From Paracoccaceae bacterium (lineage in GTDB: Bacteria > Pseudomonadota > Alphaproteobacteria > Rhizobiales > Stappiaceae), in the NCBI GenBank assembly GCA_013373445.1, contig JABXHV010000069.1, forward strand, positions 18,481 through 82,480: 64,000 bases of DNA, in the 5' to 3' direction. The notes below the pieces were generated by a model that saw only the letters and a program-made list of their open reading frames with translations, searched no databases and was not told where the DNA came from. This document shows positions 9,152-17,681 of the stretch, piece after piece. The position numbers and the translations under genes are program-made. Positions within the stretch are counted from its first letter, which is position 1, and every line of letters begins with the position of its first letter.

Positions 9152-9253
9152 AGTAATATCAATAATGCCATCTTTATACGTATTAATAATTAGGAGATAA
9201 TTTAAGTCTAAGCATCAAAGACCTTGGGGGACTATTCGGGAGGGGATACACTG

Positions 9254-11416
9254 ATGCTTAAAACTCTAAAATTGAAAATTAAAATTCCGCTAGCTATTGC
9301 CGGCCTCGCAACAATAGTGGGATTGGGCATCGGCACTTCGAGCTACCTGTCAGCAGCCTCCGAAACAGAATCAGTGATTTCCGAAAAGCTGCGTGCTGTC
9401 GGCGAGAACCGAGTATCACAGCTCGCCTTCTACCTGGATTCAATCAAATCCAGCTTGAACACCGTCGCGCACCTGCCCTTCACAGCCCAAGCGATCAAAG
9501 ACTTCAAACAGGCTTGGAACGAACTTGACGGCGACCCTACGGCGCTTCTGAAGGACGCCTACATAGAGAACAATCCAAATGCCTTGGGTGAGAAACACTT
9601 TCTCGACAAGGCAGATACCAACACCACCTATGATGCCTTCCACGCCAAGTACCATCCGTGGTTTCGCGAGCTTCTGGAATCCAACGGCTACTACGATATT
9701 TTCCTGTTCGACGATATGGGGAACCTGATCTACACCGTCTTCAAGGAACAGGACTACGCCACAAATTTTTCCACTAAGGGTGGGGAATGGAGCGAGACCG
9801 ATCTCGGCAACGCTTTCCGCGCAGGTTGGAACGGAGATTATGGCGAAGATCATTTCTTTGACTTCCAGCCCTATGGCCCGAGCTACGATGCGCCTGCGAG
9901 CTTTATCTCGACTGGCATCTATGACAATGGCGAGAAAGTCGGCGTTCTGGCTTTCCAGATGCCAGTTGATGTCATCAACACCCTTATGAGCCAGAACGCT
10001 GGCCTTGGCGAAACCGGTGAATCCATCATTGTCGGCGCAGACTATCTGTTGCGGAACGATTCACGCTTCAGCCAGGACAACGACATCCTGAAAGCGTCTT
10101 TGAAAAACGAGATTGTTGACGCTGCGCTATCCGGCAAGGAAGGCACCATCACATCAGCAAATTACCGCAATACGGAAATGCTGAAAGTTGCTACTCCGTT
10201 CGAATTCCTTGGCACCAGATGGGCAGTTGTCGTTGCCCAAGAAACAAGCGAAGCCTTTGCTCCACTTGTGAATCAAGGAATGATGATGCTGACAATCGGA
10301 CTAGCCCTTTTTGCGGTGTGTCTGCTGCTCGGTTATTTCATATCCCGTTCCTTCACGAAGCCAATCACCAATATTGTTGGCATCATGACCGAACTGTCTT
10401 CGGGCAAGCTTGATGTTGACCTTCAAGAATCTGCGCGTGGCGATGAAATCGGCGACATGTACAAGGCAGTTGAAGTCTTCCGTGAGAACGCTGAACAGCG
10501 CCAAAACGCTGCCGCCATCGAAAAAGAGCGTCTGGACCGCGAACATCAGGTGCAGGAGAAAATGAGCGCACTTATTTCCGGTTTCCGGGAATCAGTTGGC
10601 CAGATCCAGGAAAACCTGCGGCTGCAGACCGATGGCATGACCGCCACGGCCTCCTCATTGGTACAACTTGCTGACAGCGCCGCAAGTACAGCATCGACAG
10701 CACAATCCGCATCTGCTCAGGCAAGTGACAACGTTCAGGGCGCTGCTGGAGCCGCTGAAGAACTCAACAGTTCAATAAACGAGATCAACACATACGCAGC
10801 ACGCGCAAGTTCGATAACCAGCGAAGCGGCTAAAGTTGCGAAAACAACCGATGAGGACGTCACTACACTTTCGCATGCGGCGGAAAAAATCGGTGAAGTC
10901 ATAGCGATCATTCGCGACATTGCCGAACAGACCAATCTGCTGGCACTCAACGCGACCATCGAAGCGGCGCGAGCCGGAGAAGCAGGCAAAGGCTTTGCGG
11001 TCGTTGCAGCGGAGGTGAAGGAGCTGTCCAACCAAACAGCTCGCGCGACCGATGACATTGCAGCACAGATCTCTGGCGTTCAGTCCTCGACCGAAAGGGC
11101 GGTTGACCAGATAAAGGCAATCGTTGGACAGATTGAAAACATTGAAGAAGTCACAACAGCCATTGCCGCAGCTGTCGAGCAACAAGGCGCGGCCTCCGGG
11201 GAGATTTCTCGCAATATCACAATGGCCGCCAATGGCAGCTCCGCAGCTTCTGACAATGTTGCGGGTGTCACTGAAACCATTTCCCAAACCCGTCAACAAT
11301 CTCAGACTGTTGAGGTCACCGCTGTCTCTTTGGCGGACGCAGGCCGACAGCTTTCAGAGACGGTGGACAACTTCCTGTCAGGCGTCGGTGAACTGCAAAA
11401 CCAGAAAGCGGCCTAA
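9254..11416 (+). CDS. Methyl-accepting chemotaxis protein with dCache-type sensor
   Basis: 720 residues from the ATG at 9254, chosen because GGGAGGGG lies 8 bases upstream; an in-frame TTG at 9224 lacks such a site. TM1 is near residues 10-30 ([16 protein letters not shown]), followed by a large periplasmic sensor (about 35-335) with the [20 protein letters not shown] strand pattern of double-Cache domains. TM2 near 340-365 ([21 protein letters not shown]) leads to a HAMP domain and then the coiled-coil signalling domain. The hairpin tip, [22 protein letters not shown], is the invariant CheA/CheW contact. No C-terminal pentapeptide tether is seen. No other chemotaxis genes are nearby, so an orphan receptor; the ligand is unknown. 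Confidence 0.95.
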   Translation: MLKTLKLKIKIPLAIAGLATIVGLGIGTSSYLSAASETESVISEKLRAVGENRVSQLAFYLDSIKSSLNTVAHLPFTAQAIKDFKQAWNELDGDPTALLKDAYIENNPNALGEKHFLDKADTNTTYDAFHAKYHPWFRELLESNGYYDIFLFDDMGNLIYTVFKEQDYATNFSTKGGEWSETDLGNAFRAGWNGDYGEDHFFDFQPYGPSYDAPASFISTGIYDNGEKVGVLAFQMPVDVINTLMSQNAGLGETGESIIVGADYLLRNDSRFSQDNDILKASLKNEIVDAALSGKEGTITSANYRNTEMLKVATPFEFLGTRWAVVVAQETSEAFAPLVNQGMMMLTIGLALFAVCLLLGYFISRSFTKPITNIVGIMTELSSGKLDVDLQESARGDEIGDMYKAVEVFRENAEQRQNAAAIEKERLDREHQVQEKMSALISGFRESVGQIQENLRLQTDGMTATASSLVQLADSAASTASTAQSASAQASDNVQGAAGAAEELNSSINEINTYAARASSITSEAAKVAKTTDEDVTTLSHAAEKIGEVIAIIRDIAEQTNLLALNATIEAARAGEAGKGFAVVAAEVKELSNQTARATDDIAAQISGVQSSTERAVDQIKAIVGQIENIEEVTTAIAAAVEQQGAASGEISRNITMAANGSSAASDNVAGVTETISQTRQQSQTVEVTAVSLADAGRQLSETVDNFLSGVGELQNQKAA

Positions 11417-11462
11417 GGACGACACCCGCACTCGCAAGCAGTTTTGTGCTTCAAATTAATTG

Positions 11463-11484
11463 GCCCGGCGCTCTCGTGCCGGGC
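11463..11484 (+). terminator. GC-rich hairpin after the chemoreceptor gene
   Basis: GCCCGGC (11463-11469) pairs with GCCGGGC (11478-11484). No T run follows, so termination may be inefficient or Rho-assisted. The rest of the roughly 300-base gap up to the M24 gene shows nothing else I can support. Confidence 0.5.
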
Positions 11485-11712
11485 TGCCTGCTACCGCACA
11501 CATCAGGAACCGCACAAGATTCACCGTCCAGACCGGACTGCTTGCATAGAAATTCGATAAAACTCCAAGGCGTTTGTCAGCAAGGAAAGAACCGTTTACG
11601 CGACATCCGCCGTCACGGGGCCGACATTGTCACGCAACACACTTGCAAAAGAGGCTGACCCCTGTTCACCTAAGATCACCTGCCCAATTGCCCCGTAAGA
11701 CATTCGAGCGAA

Positions 11713-12867
11713 ATGACGGTATCGACCTTCACCCCGGATTTCAGTAACGACGAATATGAAACGCGGACGTCGAATGCCCAAAAGGCAATGCAGGACGAAG
11801 GCCTGGATGCTCTCTTCTTCACCACCGAAGCCGAAGTGCGTTACTTCACTGGTTTCAGAACTCTGTTCTGGCAAAGTCCAACCCGGCCCTGGTTTCTGAT
11901 CGTCCCGCGCAAAGGCAAGCCCATTGCCGTCATCCCGCTAATCGGCGCGCATTTGATGCAAACAACCTGGCTGGATGATATCCGGACCTTTTCAGCGCCC
12001 CATCCAACTGATGACGGCGTGGCACTGCTCAAAGACGCACTCGCCTCCTACAACAACATTGGCATGCTGATGGGCCGCGAAAGCTGTCTACGCATGCCGC
12101 TTCGTGATTTTGAGCGCCTGCGTGATGCCCTGCCCGGATCGCAGTTCACCGATGCGACGGCGCTGGTCCAACGCCTGCGAATGATCAAATCAGAAGCCGA
12201 AATTGCACACCTCAGGGAGATTTGCGCAATCGGATCACGCGCCTTCGACAAAGCACCGGCACTCTTTTACGAAGGTCAGACCCTGGAAGATGTCTTCCGC
12301 GCGTTTCGGATCGAACTCTTACAACAGGGCGCCGAGGACGTGCCTTATCTCGTTGGCGGCGCTGGCCCGGAAGGCTATCTGGATGTCATTTCGCCCCCAA
12401 CCAGCCAGCGACTGCAAAGAGGCGATGTCCTGATGCTCGACACCGGAGCATCCAAGCGTGGCTATTTTTGCGACTTTGATCGTAATTTTTCAGTCGGCGC
12501 ACCAAACGAGACGGTGCAAAGAAGCCATCAAAAGCTTGTTGAGGCAATTTCCGAGGCGACAAAAGTGGCGCGCCCGGGAAAAACATGTGCCGATATTTAC
12601 TCTGCCATGGCAAGATACTTGAACCAAAGCAACAGCGATGTGGGACGCTCCGGCCACGGGCTGGGCATGCAGCTGACAGAAGCACCATCGCTGACCGACT
12701 TTGACCACACCTTGCTCGAGGAAGGAATGGTTCTGACACTGGAACCAAGCCTGGATCTGGGAGACGGAAAAATGATGGTTCACGAGGAAAACATTGTGAT
12801 CCGACAGGGCACTCCTGAATTCTTGAGCAAACCCGCATCTCCAGACATCTATGTCATCGAACGCTAA
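11713..12867 (+). CDS. M24 family metallopeptidase (Xaa-Pro dipeptidase / ectoine hydrolase-like)
   Basis: 384 residues: an N-terminal creatinase-like domain (about 1-160) and a C-terminal pita-bread domain (about 165-384). The dinuclear metal ligands are all recognisable in order: Asp in MLDTGA, Asp in CDFDRNFSVG, His in GHGLGMQLTEAPS, Glu in LTLEPSL, and Glu in HEENIVI, so the enzyme should be active. M24 members of this length cleave X-Pro dipeptides or the ectoine ring (DoeA/EutD). Fifteen bases downstream lies an Asp/Glu-racemase-like gene, a partner also seen in ectoine-use clusters, but the rest of that pathway (deacetylase, transporter) is not here. Substrate therefore unassigned. Confidence 0.88.
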   Translation: MTVSTFTPDFSNDEYETRTSNAQKAMQDEGLDALFFTTEAEVRYFTGFRTLFWQSPTRPWFLIVPRKGKPIAVIPLIGAHLMQTTWLDDIRTFSAPHPTDDGVALLKDALASYNNIGMLMGRESCLRMPLRDFERLRDALPGSQFTDATALVQRLRMIKSEAEIAHLREICAIGSRAFDKAPALFYEGQTLEDVFRAFRIELLQQGAEDVPYLVGGAGPEGYLDVISPPTSQRLQRGDVLMLDTGASKRGYFCDFDRNFSVGAPNETVQRSHQKLVEAISEATKVARPGKTCADIYSAMARYLNQSNSDVGRSGHGLGMQLTEAPSLTDFDHTLLEEGMVLTLEPSLDLGDGKMMVHEENIVIRQGTPEFLSKPASPDIYVIER

Positions 12868-12882
12868 AATGGAGACTTTCAG

Positions 12883-13623
12883 ATGGATCTAGCATTTTCC
12901 CGTGATGAGGGCTGGGGCGCCAGGGCAAATCTCGGACTGATCGTTCTCCAAACAGATGAAACCCTTGAAAACGAACTGCGCAGCCTGACACTTCCTCAAG
13001 GTACGGCACTCCATCATACAAGGATCGAAAGCGACCTTCAGGTGACTGCCGAAACGCTGATGCAGATGAAGGAAAATCTGACCAAATCTGCATCCATGCT
13101 GCCAAGCTCCAAAGCATATGATGTGATCGGCTTCGGCTGTACGTCCGGCTCCACGGTGATCGGAACGACGGAAGTCGCAAAAGCCGTTCAAAAGGCCCAC
13201 CCGCGGGCTAAGGTCACCAACCCGGCCGAAGCCGTCCTTGCGGCACTTCGTTCATTGAATATCAAGAAGGTTGGCCTGGTATCGCCCTATATCGCGGAAG
13301 TGTCTGATGCGCTGTGCGACCTTTTGAGAAAAAATCAGATCGAACCGGTCGCCGTCGGCTCCTTCGGTCAGTCAGAAGAAGCCATCGTTACCCAGATCAG
13401 CGACCAGTCTGTCGAAGACGCCATTTGCAAGATTGGTCAGAACCCGGAAGTCGAAGCTGTCTTTGCATCCTGCACAAACTTGCGGACGTTCAAGGTGATC
13501 GAGGCCTGTGAGAAGAAGATTGGCAAGCCGGTCATCAGCTCCAATCAGGCCCTTGTCTGGCATATGCTCAAGCAGGCGGGCCTGGAGACCAGTGGCCAAG
13601 GGCCCGGCCAATTGTTTACCTAA
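12883..13623 (+). CDS. Asp/Glu racemase superfamily protein (maleate isomerase / arylmalonate decarboxylase-like)
   Basis: 246 residues, cytoplasmic. Two-domain Asp/Glu racemase fold with the paired catalytic cysteines: the first in VIGFGCTSGSTVIG (about residue 86) and the second in VFASCTNLRTFKVI (about residue 198). The GCTS-GS and SCTNLR signatures match maleate cis-trans isomerase, arylmalonate decarboxylase and the EutA protein of ectoine-degradation clusters. It is 15 bases downstream of the M24 peptidase gene and probably co-translated from the same message. The likely role is isomerisation or decarboxylation of a small dicarboxylate released upstream. The reaction is inferred, not shown. 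Confidence 0.85.
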   Translation: MDLAFSRDEGWGARANLGLIVLQTDETLENELRSLTLPQGTALHHTRIESDLQVTAETLMQMKENLTKSASMLPSSKAYDVIGFGCTSGSTVIGTTEVAKAVQKAHPRAKVTNPAEAVLAALRSLNIKKVGLVSPYIAEVSDALCDLLRKNQIEPVAVGSFGQSEEAIVTQISDQSVEDAICKIGQNPEVEAVFASCTNLRTFKVIEACEKKIGKPVISSNQALVWHMLKQAGLETSGQGPGQLFT

Positions 13624-13712
13624 TCAGAAAGAGAGAGAATTTTTTCTCGACATACGATGAAAATCGGTGTTTTTGGCACGCTTTCGATCCATCCTTGTAA
13701 ACTGGACATCCG

Positions 13713-14924
13713 ATGAACGTTGGCTTCTTGCGCACAGCACTCGTGCTGGGCATTCTTTCCTGTATTGGCCCCTTTGCCATTGATCTCTATCTGCCTGCCA
13801 TGCCGCAGATCGCATCAGATCTGGGAACAGATATCGCAGGTGCACAACTCACATTCACAGCCTATTTTGTCGCCTTCGGAGTTGCACAACTGATCTATGG
13901 CCCACTAGCTGACTGGATCGGCCGCAAGCCTCCAATCTATATCGGGCTCGGCGTCTTCATTGCCGGATCGCTGGTTTGTATGGTCTCACCAAACATCGGC
14001 TGGCTCACTGTCGGACGTTTCACCCAGGCTCTGGGTGCCGCAGCGGTCATGGTTATACCGCGCGCCATCGTGCGAGATTTGCACACGGGCGTTGAAGCCA
14101 CCCGTCTCATGTCCCTTGTCATGCTGGTGATCAGCATCTCACCAATGCTGGCCCCACTCACAGGCAGCGCGATCCTCATGGTAGGTGAATGGCATTCCAT
14201 TTTCCTCGCATTGATCGCTCTTGCAGGAGTGGCCTTGCTGCTCACGAAAACACAACTGCCAGAAACCCTGCATCACCATCATCGGGAAAAAATCAATGTG
14301 CGTCGGCTTCTCTCCGGCTGCGGCAATCTTCTTGGCAATCGCCGTTTTGTTGGCTTGACCCTGATTGGTGGATTTGGGCTGGCCAGTTTCTTCGTCTTCA
14401 TCGCCTCCGCGTCCTTTGTCTACATGGAGCACTACGGTCTGACGACAACCGGCTTCAGCCTTGTGTTTGCACTCAATGCCATCGGTTTCTTCGGCGCATC
14501 CCAATTTGCACCCGGATTTGGCGCACGCTTCGGCCTGACCAAAACTGCTCTTTTCGGCGTTTGCGGCTTTGCAACGGCAATGCTGATCCTATTGGCGTTG
14601 GTGGCAAGCGGCTTTGATGATCTTGAAGTTCTGATGGTGATGTTTTTCATCGGCAACGCTTGCCTTGGCTTCGTCATCGCACCAACTATGGTGATGGCGC
14701 TGGACGACCATGGCGACAACGCCGGTCTGGCCTCGTCACTTGGCGGAACCCTTCAGATGGTTTCCGGTGGTGTGATGATCTTCATCTCGGGCCCGTTCTT
14801 TGACGGGACAGCCCTGCCAATGGTTGCCGCGATTGCGCTTTGTGCCACGCTGTCACTTATCTTCGCGCTTATCACGCTGGTGCCAAGAGGCGTCACTCCA
14901 TTGCCACTGGACGGGAACGAATAA
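13713..14924 (+). CDS. Bcr/CflA family MFS exporter (first copy)
   Basis: 403 residues with twelve predicted membrane helices. N-terminal GPFAIDLYLPAMPQIASDLG and the loop LIYGPLADWIGRKPPIYIGL are the Bcr/CflA drug:H+ antiporter signatures, as is GRFTQALGAAAVMVIPRAIVRD in helix 4-5. Members export bicyclomycin, chloramphenicol, sulfonamides or small peptides such as cysteine. It follows the M24/racemase pair by 90 bases and may belong to the same unit. A second related exporter is encoded at 20168. The natural substrate is unknown. Confidence 0.9.
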   Translation: MNVGFLRTALVLGILSCIGPFAIDLYLPAMPQIASDLGTDIAGAQLTFTAYFVAFGVAQLIYGPLADWIGRKPPIYIGLGVFIAGSLVCMVSPNIGWLTVGRFTQALGAAAVMVIPRAIVRDLHTGVEATRLMSLVMLVISISPMLAPLTGSAILMVGEWHSIFLALIALAGVALLLTKTQLPETLHHHHREKINVRRLLSGCGNLLGNRRFVGLTLIGGFGLASFFVFIASASFVYMEHYGLTTTGFSLVFALNAIGFFGASQFAPGFGARFGLTKTALFGVCGFATAMLILLALVASGFDDLEVLMVMFFIGNACLGFVIAPTMVMALDDHGDNAGLASSLGGTLQMVSGGVMIFISGPFFDGTALPMVAAIALCATLSLIFALITLVPRGVTPLPLDGNE

Positions 14925-14947
14925 GGCTGACAGCGACAAACCAGACC

Positions 14948-14967
14948 AACCGGGGTCATTCCCGGTT
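14948..14967 (+). terminator. Hairpin after the first Bcr/CflA gene
   Basis: AACCGGG (14948-14954) and CCCGGTT (14961-14967) form a 7 bp stem with a GTCATT loop, 24 bases after the exporter stop. No T run follows. The right arm touches the -35-like TTGACT of the asd leader promoter candidate. Confidence 0.5.
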
Positions 14968-14993
14968 GACTCACGCCAAAAATAGCGCATAAA
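14966..14993 (+). promoter_or_regulatory. Candidate sigma-70-type promoter of the asd leader transcript
   Basis: TTGACT (14966-14971), a 16-base spacer, and CATAAA (14988-14993) fit the -35/-10 consensus reasonably (5/6 and 4/6). Transcription would start near 15000, about 25 bases before the threonine-rich leader ORF, as expected for an attenuator leader. Confidence 0.45.
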
Positions 14994-15024
14994 CAACAGC
15001 GTTTTGCACGTTTGGAGCTCAGGC

Positions 15025-15147
15025 ATGATCCGGCACTTTGCCGATAAAGCGAACACGCGGACGACGGTCACTACCGGCGTTGCTTTCGCCTGCGCTACTC
15101 CAGCCTCAACGAAAACCGTCAAACCGACAACGAAAACCACCGCTTAA
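15025..15147 (+). CDS. Putative threonine-rich leader peptide upstream of asd
   Basis: A 40-codon ORF with GGAG seven bases before its ATG. Twelve of its forty residues are threonine: codons 11, 13, 14, 16, 17, 25, 29, 31, 35, 36, 38 and 39, with four lysines among them (8, 30, 33, 37). Threonine and lysine are end products of the pathway that asd feeds. Its position in front of asd, with a promoter candidate 25-30 bases upstream and alternative hairpins between its stop codon and the asd start, resembles transcription- or translation-attenuation leaders such as thrL of enteric bacteria. There is no recognised homology and no obvious U-tract terminator, so the regulatory role is inference; the ORF and its composition are direct observation. 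Confidence 0.55.
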   Translation: MIRHFADKANTRTTVTTGVAFACATPASTKTVKPTTKTTA

Positions 15148-15164
15148 AGGTGCCATTCATCCCA

Positions 15165-15230
15165 CGCTCCCCGGGGATGGGGGGCGCTGAAAGACCGGCA
15201 CGGCCATAGGCAAGCTGGTTTTGCGGGGAG
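15165..15230 (+). promoter_or_regulatory. Mutually exclusive hairpin arms in the asd 5' leader
   Basis: CGCTCCCC (15165-15172) can pair over 8 bp (one G-U) with GGGGGGCG (15179-15186). Part of the same segment, CTCCCCG (15167-15173), can instead pair perfectly with CGGGGAG (15224-15230), which lies just upstream of the asd ribosome site AAGGA (15237-15241). The two pairings exclude each other, as expected of a switch. No folding energies were computed. Confidence 0.4.
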
Positions 15231-15248
15231 ACGGACAAGGATATTCAA

Positions 15249-16283
15249 ATGGGTTACAAGATCGCAATCGCAGGCGCCACCGGCAACGTTGGCCGTGAAA
15301 TGCTCGACATTCTCGAAGAGCGTGGCTTCCCCGCTGACGAAGTCGTGCCATTGGCATCACGCCGCTCGCAGGGCACTGAAATCTCCTTCGGCGACAAGAC
15401 GCTAAAGGTTCAGGCGATGGAGAACTATGATTTCTCCGACACTGATATCTGCCTGATGTCTGCTGGCGGCGACATTTCCAAGGAGTGGGCTCCGAAGATC
15501 GGCGCGCAGGGTTGTGTTGTGATCGACAACTCATCAGCATGGCGCTATGACGCCGACGTTCCCTTGATCGTTCCCGAGGTCAATGCTGACGCGATCACTG
15601 GCTTCACCAAAAAGAACATCATCGCCAACCCGAACTGCTCGACAGCTCAGTTGGTGGTTGCCCTGAAGCCGCTTCACGACGTTGCCCGCATCAAGCGCAT
15701 TGTTGTGTCCACCTATCAGTCCGTATCAGGTGGCGGCAAGGACGCGATGGAAGAGCTGTTCAACCAGACTCGCGCAATCTTCGTCAACGACCCGATCGAG
15801 CCAAAGCTCTTCACCAAACGCATTGCGTTCAACGTTATTCCGCACATCGACAGTTTCATGGAAGATGGTTACACCAAGGAAGAATGGAAAGTCCTTGCTG
15901 AAACCAAGAAGATGCTGGACCCGAAGATCAAGGTGACATGCACCGCGGTTCGCGTTCCGGTTTTCATCGGCCATTCGGAAAGCGTCAACATCGAGTTTGA
16001 AAGCGAAATGACCGCTGATCAGGCTCGTGAGATCCTGCGTCAGGCCCCTGGCTGCCTGGTCATCGACAAGCAGGAAGACGGAGGCTACATCACGCCTTAC
16101 GAAAGCGCTGGCGAAGATGCGACCTACATCTCTCGTATCCGTGAAGATGCAACCATCGAAAACGGCATCAATCTTTGGGTTGTTTCCGACAACTTGCGCA
16201 AGGGTGCCGCATTGAACACCGTCCAGATCGCAGAAGTGCTGATCAACCGCGGCTTGATCTCGCCTAAAAAGGCTGCTGCCTGA
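15249..16283 (+). CDS. asd: Aspartate-semialdehyde dehydrogenase
   Basis: 344 residues. Reduces L-aspartyl phosphate to aspartate semialdehyde with NADPH, the branch-point step toward lysine, threonine, methionine and isoleucine. N-terminal Rossmann motif GATGNVGREMLDILEERGFP; catalytic cysteine near residue 130 in IANPNCSTAQLV; active-site histidine region VPVFIGHSESVNIEFE; and a C-terminal LWVVSDNLRKGAALNTVQIAE loop. An AAGGA site lies seven bases before the ATG. A threonine-rich leader ORF precedes it, and a strong terminator follows at 16306, so it looks monocistronic. Confidence in function is very high. Confidence 0.97.
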   Translation: MGYKIAIAGATGNVGREMLDILEERGFPADEVVPLASRRSQGTEISFGDKTLKVQAMENYDFSDTDICLMSAGGDISKEWAPKIGAQGCVVIDNSSAWRYDADVPLIVPEVNADAITGFTKKNIIANPNCSTAQLVVALKPLHDVARIKRIVVSTYQSVSGGGKDAMEELFNQTRAIFVNDPIEPKLFTKRIAFNVIPHIDSFMEDGYTKEEWKVLAETKKMLDPKIKVTCTAVRVPVFIGHSESVNIEFESEMTADQAREILRQAPGCLVIDKQEDGGYITPYESAGEDATYISRIREDATIENGINLWVVSDNLRKGAALNTVQIAEVLINRGLISPKKAAA

Positions 16284-16305
16284 TCAACGGCTCACAGTTT
16301 CAACG

Positions 16306-16338
16306 AAAAAGGCGGAGCACATGGCTCCGCCTTTTTTT
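16306..16338. terminator. Strong bidirectional terminator between asd and carbonic anhydrase
   Basis: AAAAA-GGCGGAGC (stem 16311-16318), loop ACATG, GCTCCGCC (16324-16331), then seven T residues. A residues on the other side let it serve the convergent carbonic anhydrase gene as well. Confidence 0.92.
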
Positions 16339-16366
16339 ATTTCAGCACATCAACGCAATCGGCGCG

Positions 16367-17029
16367 TCAGATTTCCATGAACGCGGCGCTTGGAGCCGTT
16401 TCAAAGACTTCGCTCTCTGGTTCCATGACGCGCAGTTCCCCTGAACCGATGTCGAACCACGCTCCATGAAGACTGAGCTCTTCACCGACGATTGCTTCTT
16501 CAACGAATGGGAATGTCCTCAGGTTCTTCAAGGATTGACGCACACCGGCATATTCCATGGCCAATTGCGGATCGTCGATCTTGTCGACGGGCATACACGC
16601 CATCGCAATGGCAGCCGGTTCAAGCAGTTTGATCCAACGACCGATGAAGTCACCATCAATGGTCCGCGCATTGGCATTTTCACGAAACGCCTGCACGCCA
16701 CCGCATTTGGCGTGTCCCATGACGACGATATGTTTGACCTTCAGCGCCCGCACCGCATACTCGATTGCGGCGCTGGTTCCATGTTGTCCCTCGGTGCTTT
16801 CGTAAGGCGGCACAAGATTGGCCACATTTCTCATCACGAACAGTTCGCCAGGGCCGGCCGCAAAAACACCCTCAGGTGTGACGCGGCTGTCGCAGCACGA
16901 GATCACCATCACGTCGGGTTTCTGGCCGTAAACCGCAAGGTGTTCCTGAGTTTCCTTATACCGAACATAACCCTTCTTGAGATACTTGATGTATCCATCA
17001 ATCAGGTTTCTCGGAAACGAGTTTGACAT
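16367..17029 (-). CDS. Beta-class carbonic anhydrase
   Basis: 220 residues, the usual length for beta carbonic anhydrases. It interconverts CO2 and bicarbonate in the cytoplasm. Zinc ligands are visible: Cys45 and Asp47-Arg49 in SCCDSRVTPEG, and His106 and Cys109 in VVMGHAKCGGVQAF. FVMRNVANLVPPYE and GTSAAIEYAVRALKVKHI are also characteristic. It is transcribed toward asd and ends at the shared terminator. A further small minus-strand gene ends about 100 bases upstream of it. No carboxysome or transporter genes are near, so probably housekeeping bicarbonate supply. Confidence 0.95.
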   Translation of the reverse strand: MSNSFPRNLIDGYIKYLKKGYVRYKETQEHLAVYGQKPDVMVISCCDSRVTPEGVFAAGPGELFVMRNVANLVPPYESTEGQHGTSAAIEYAVRALKVKHIVVMGHAKCGGVQAFRENANARTIDGDFIGRWIKLLEPAAIAMACMPVDKIDDPQLAMEYAGVRQSLKNLRTFPFVEEAIVGEELSLHGAWFDIGSGELRVMEPESEVFETAPSAAFMEI

Positions 17030-17128
17030 GTGGCGCGCCTCGATAAAATAAACTGTCTACAGTAGAAAAGTTCTACCATGACTTCGAAGTACCGCGCAAA
17101 GTCAAACCGTGGGTGAAATCGCCTTCAT

Positions 17129-17509
17129 TCAGGTCGCCACATTCACCTTGTGGCGTTCTTCCTCATCACTATGGTCTTCATAGGCATGTTTCACTTCACC
17201 TGCTGAAAACTCATCATATTGCAAAGAGATACCACTTGGCTTGCTCAAGGATCTGGGCGCAGTCGATTGTGCGCCAAGAGACGTATAGGCGTTGACGCCA
17301 TCCAGACAATGGTCTGAGGAGCTGTGTGAAATAATATAAGCACCGGGAACTTCATTTGGCGTTCCAGGTGGGTCGTCATGGCGCTGCGTATCTGACTCAC
17401 TACCATGTTCTTTTCCCTGACCCTGATTCCGGTCTCGCCGGTCAGGCGGGTATTCCGTCGCATGCGCCACGACGTTGGGCGGTACAGACCGTTCAATCGT
17501 CGATGGCAT
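17129..17509 (-). CDS. Orphan polar protein of unknown function
   Basis: 126 residues with a perfect AGGAGG ribosome site about five bases upstream of the ATG, which is the main reason to accept it. No signal peptide or membrane segment. The first half is highly polar and looks disordered (runs of Arg/Asp/His/Gln/Glu such as YPPDRRDRNQGQGKEHG). A more ordered central stretch reads PGAYIISHSSSDHCLDGVNAY, and the C terminus is acidic. I recognise no family. It lies between the carbonic anhydrase and typA genes on the same strand as both. Coding status rests on the ribosome site and frame length; homology would settle it. Confidence 0.55.
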   Translation of the reverse strand: MPSTIERSVPPNVVAHATEYPPDRRDRNQGQGKEHGSESDTQRHDDPPGTPNEVPGAYIISHSSSDHCLDGVNAYTSLGAQSTAPRSLSKPSGISLQYDEFSAGEVKHAYEDHSDEEERHKVNVAT

Positions 17510-17626
17510 TTCAGCCTCCTGGACAGTTATGCAAGGTGGAACCCTTCTGGATTCACAACTCAGTGTTTACACCAAATCTTAACAAATCTTTACGATTGGT
17601 AAACGCATGAGGGAACAGCCACTTAT

Positions 17627-17652
17627 AAAAAAAGCGGGCCGAAGCCCGCTTT
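17627..17652 (-). terminator. Terminator of typA
   Basis: On the minus strand AAAGCGGGC, loop TTCG, GCCCGCTTT is followed by a run of T residues (17627-17633 on the plus strand are A). The stable tetraloop and U tract make this a strong intrinsic terminator 30 bases after the typA stop. Confidence 0.9.
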
Positions 17653-17681
17653 CAATTCCTGACAACTCGTCAATTCTGCGA

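Noticed and set aside
11446-11658. 70-codon frame between chemoreceptor and M24 genes
   Set aside because: No ribosome site, overlaps the GC-rich hairpin after the receptor gene, and low-complexity Gln/Arg content.
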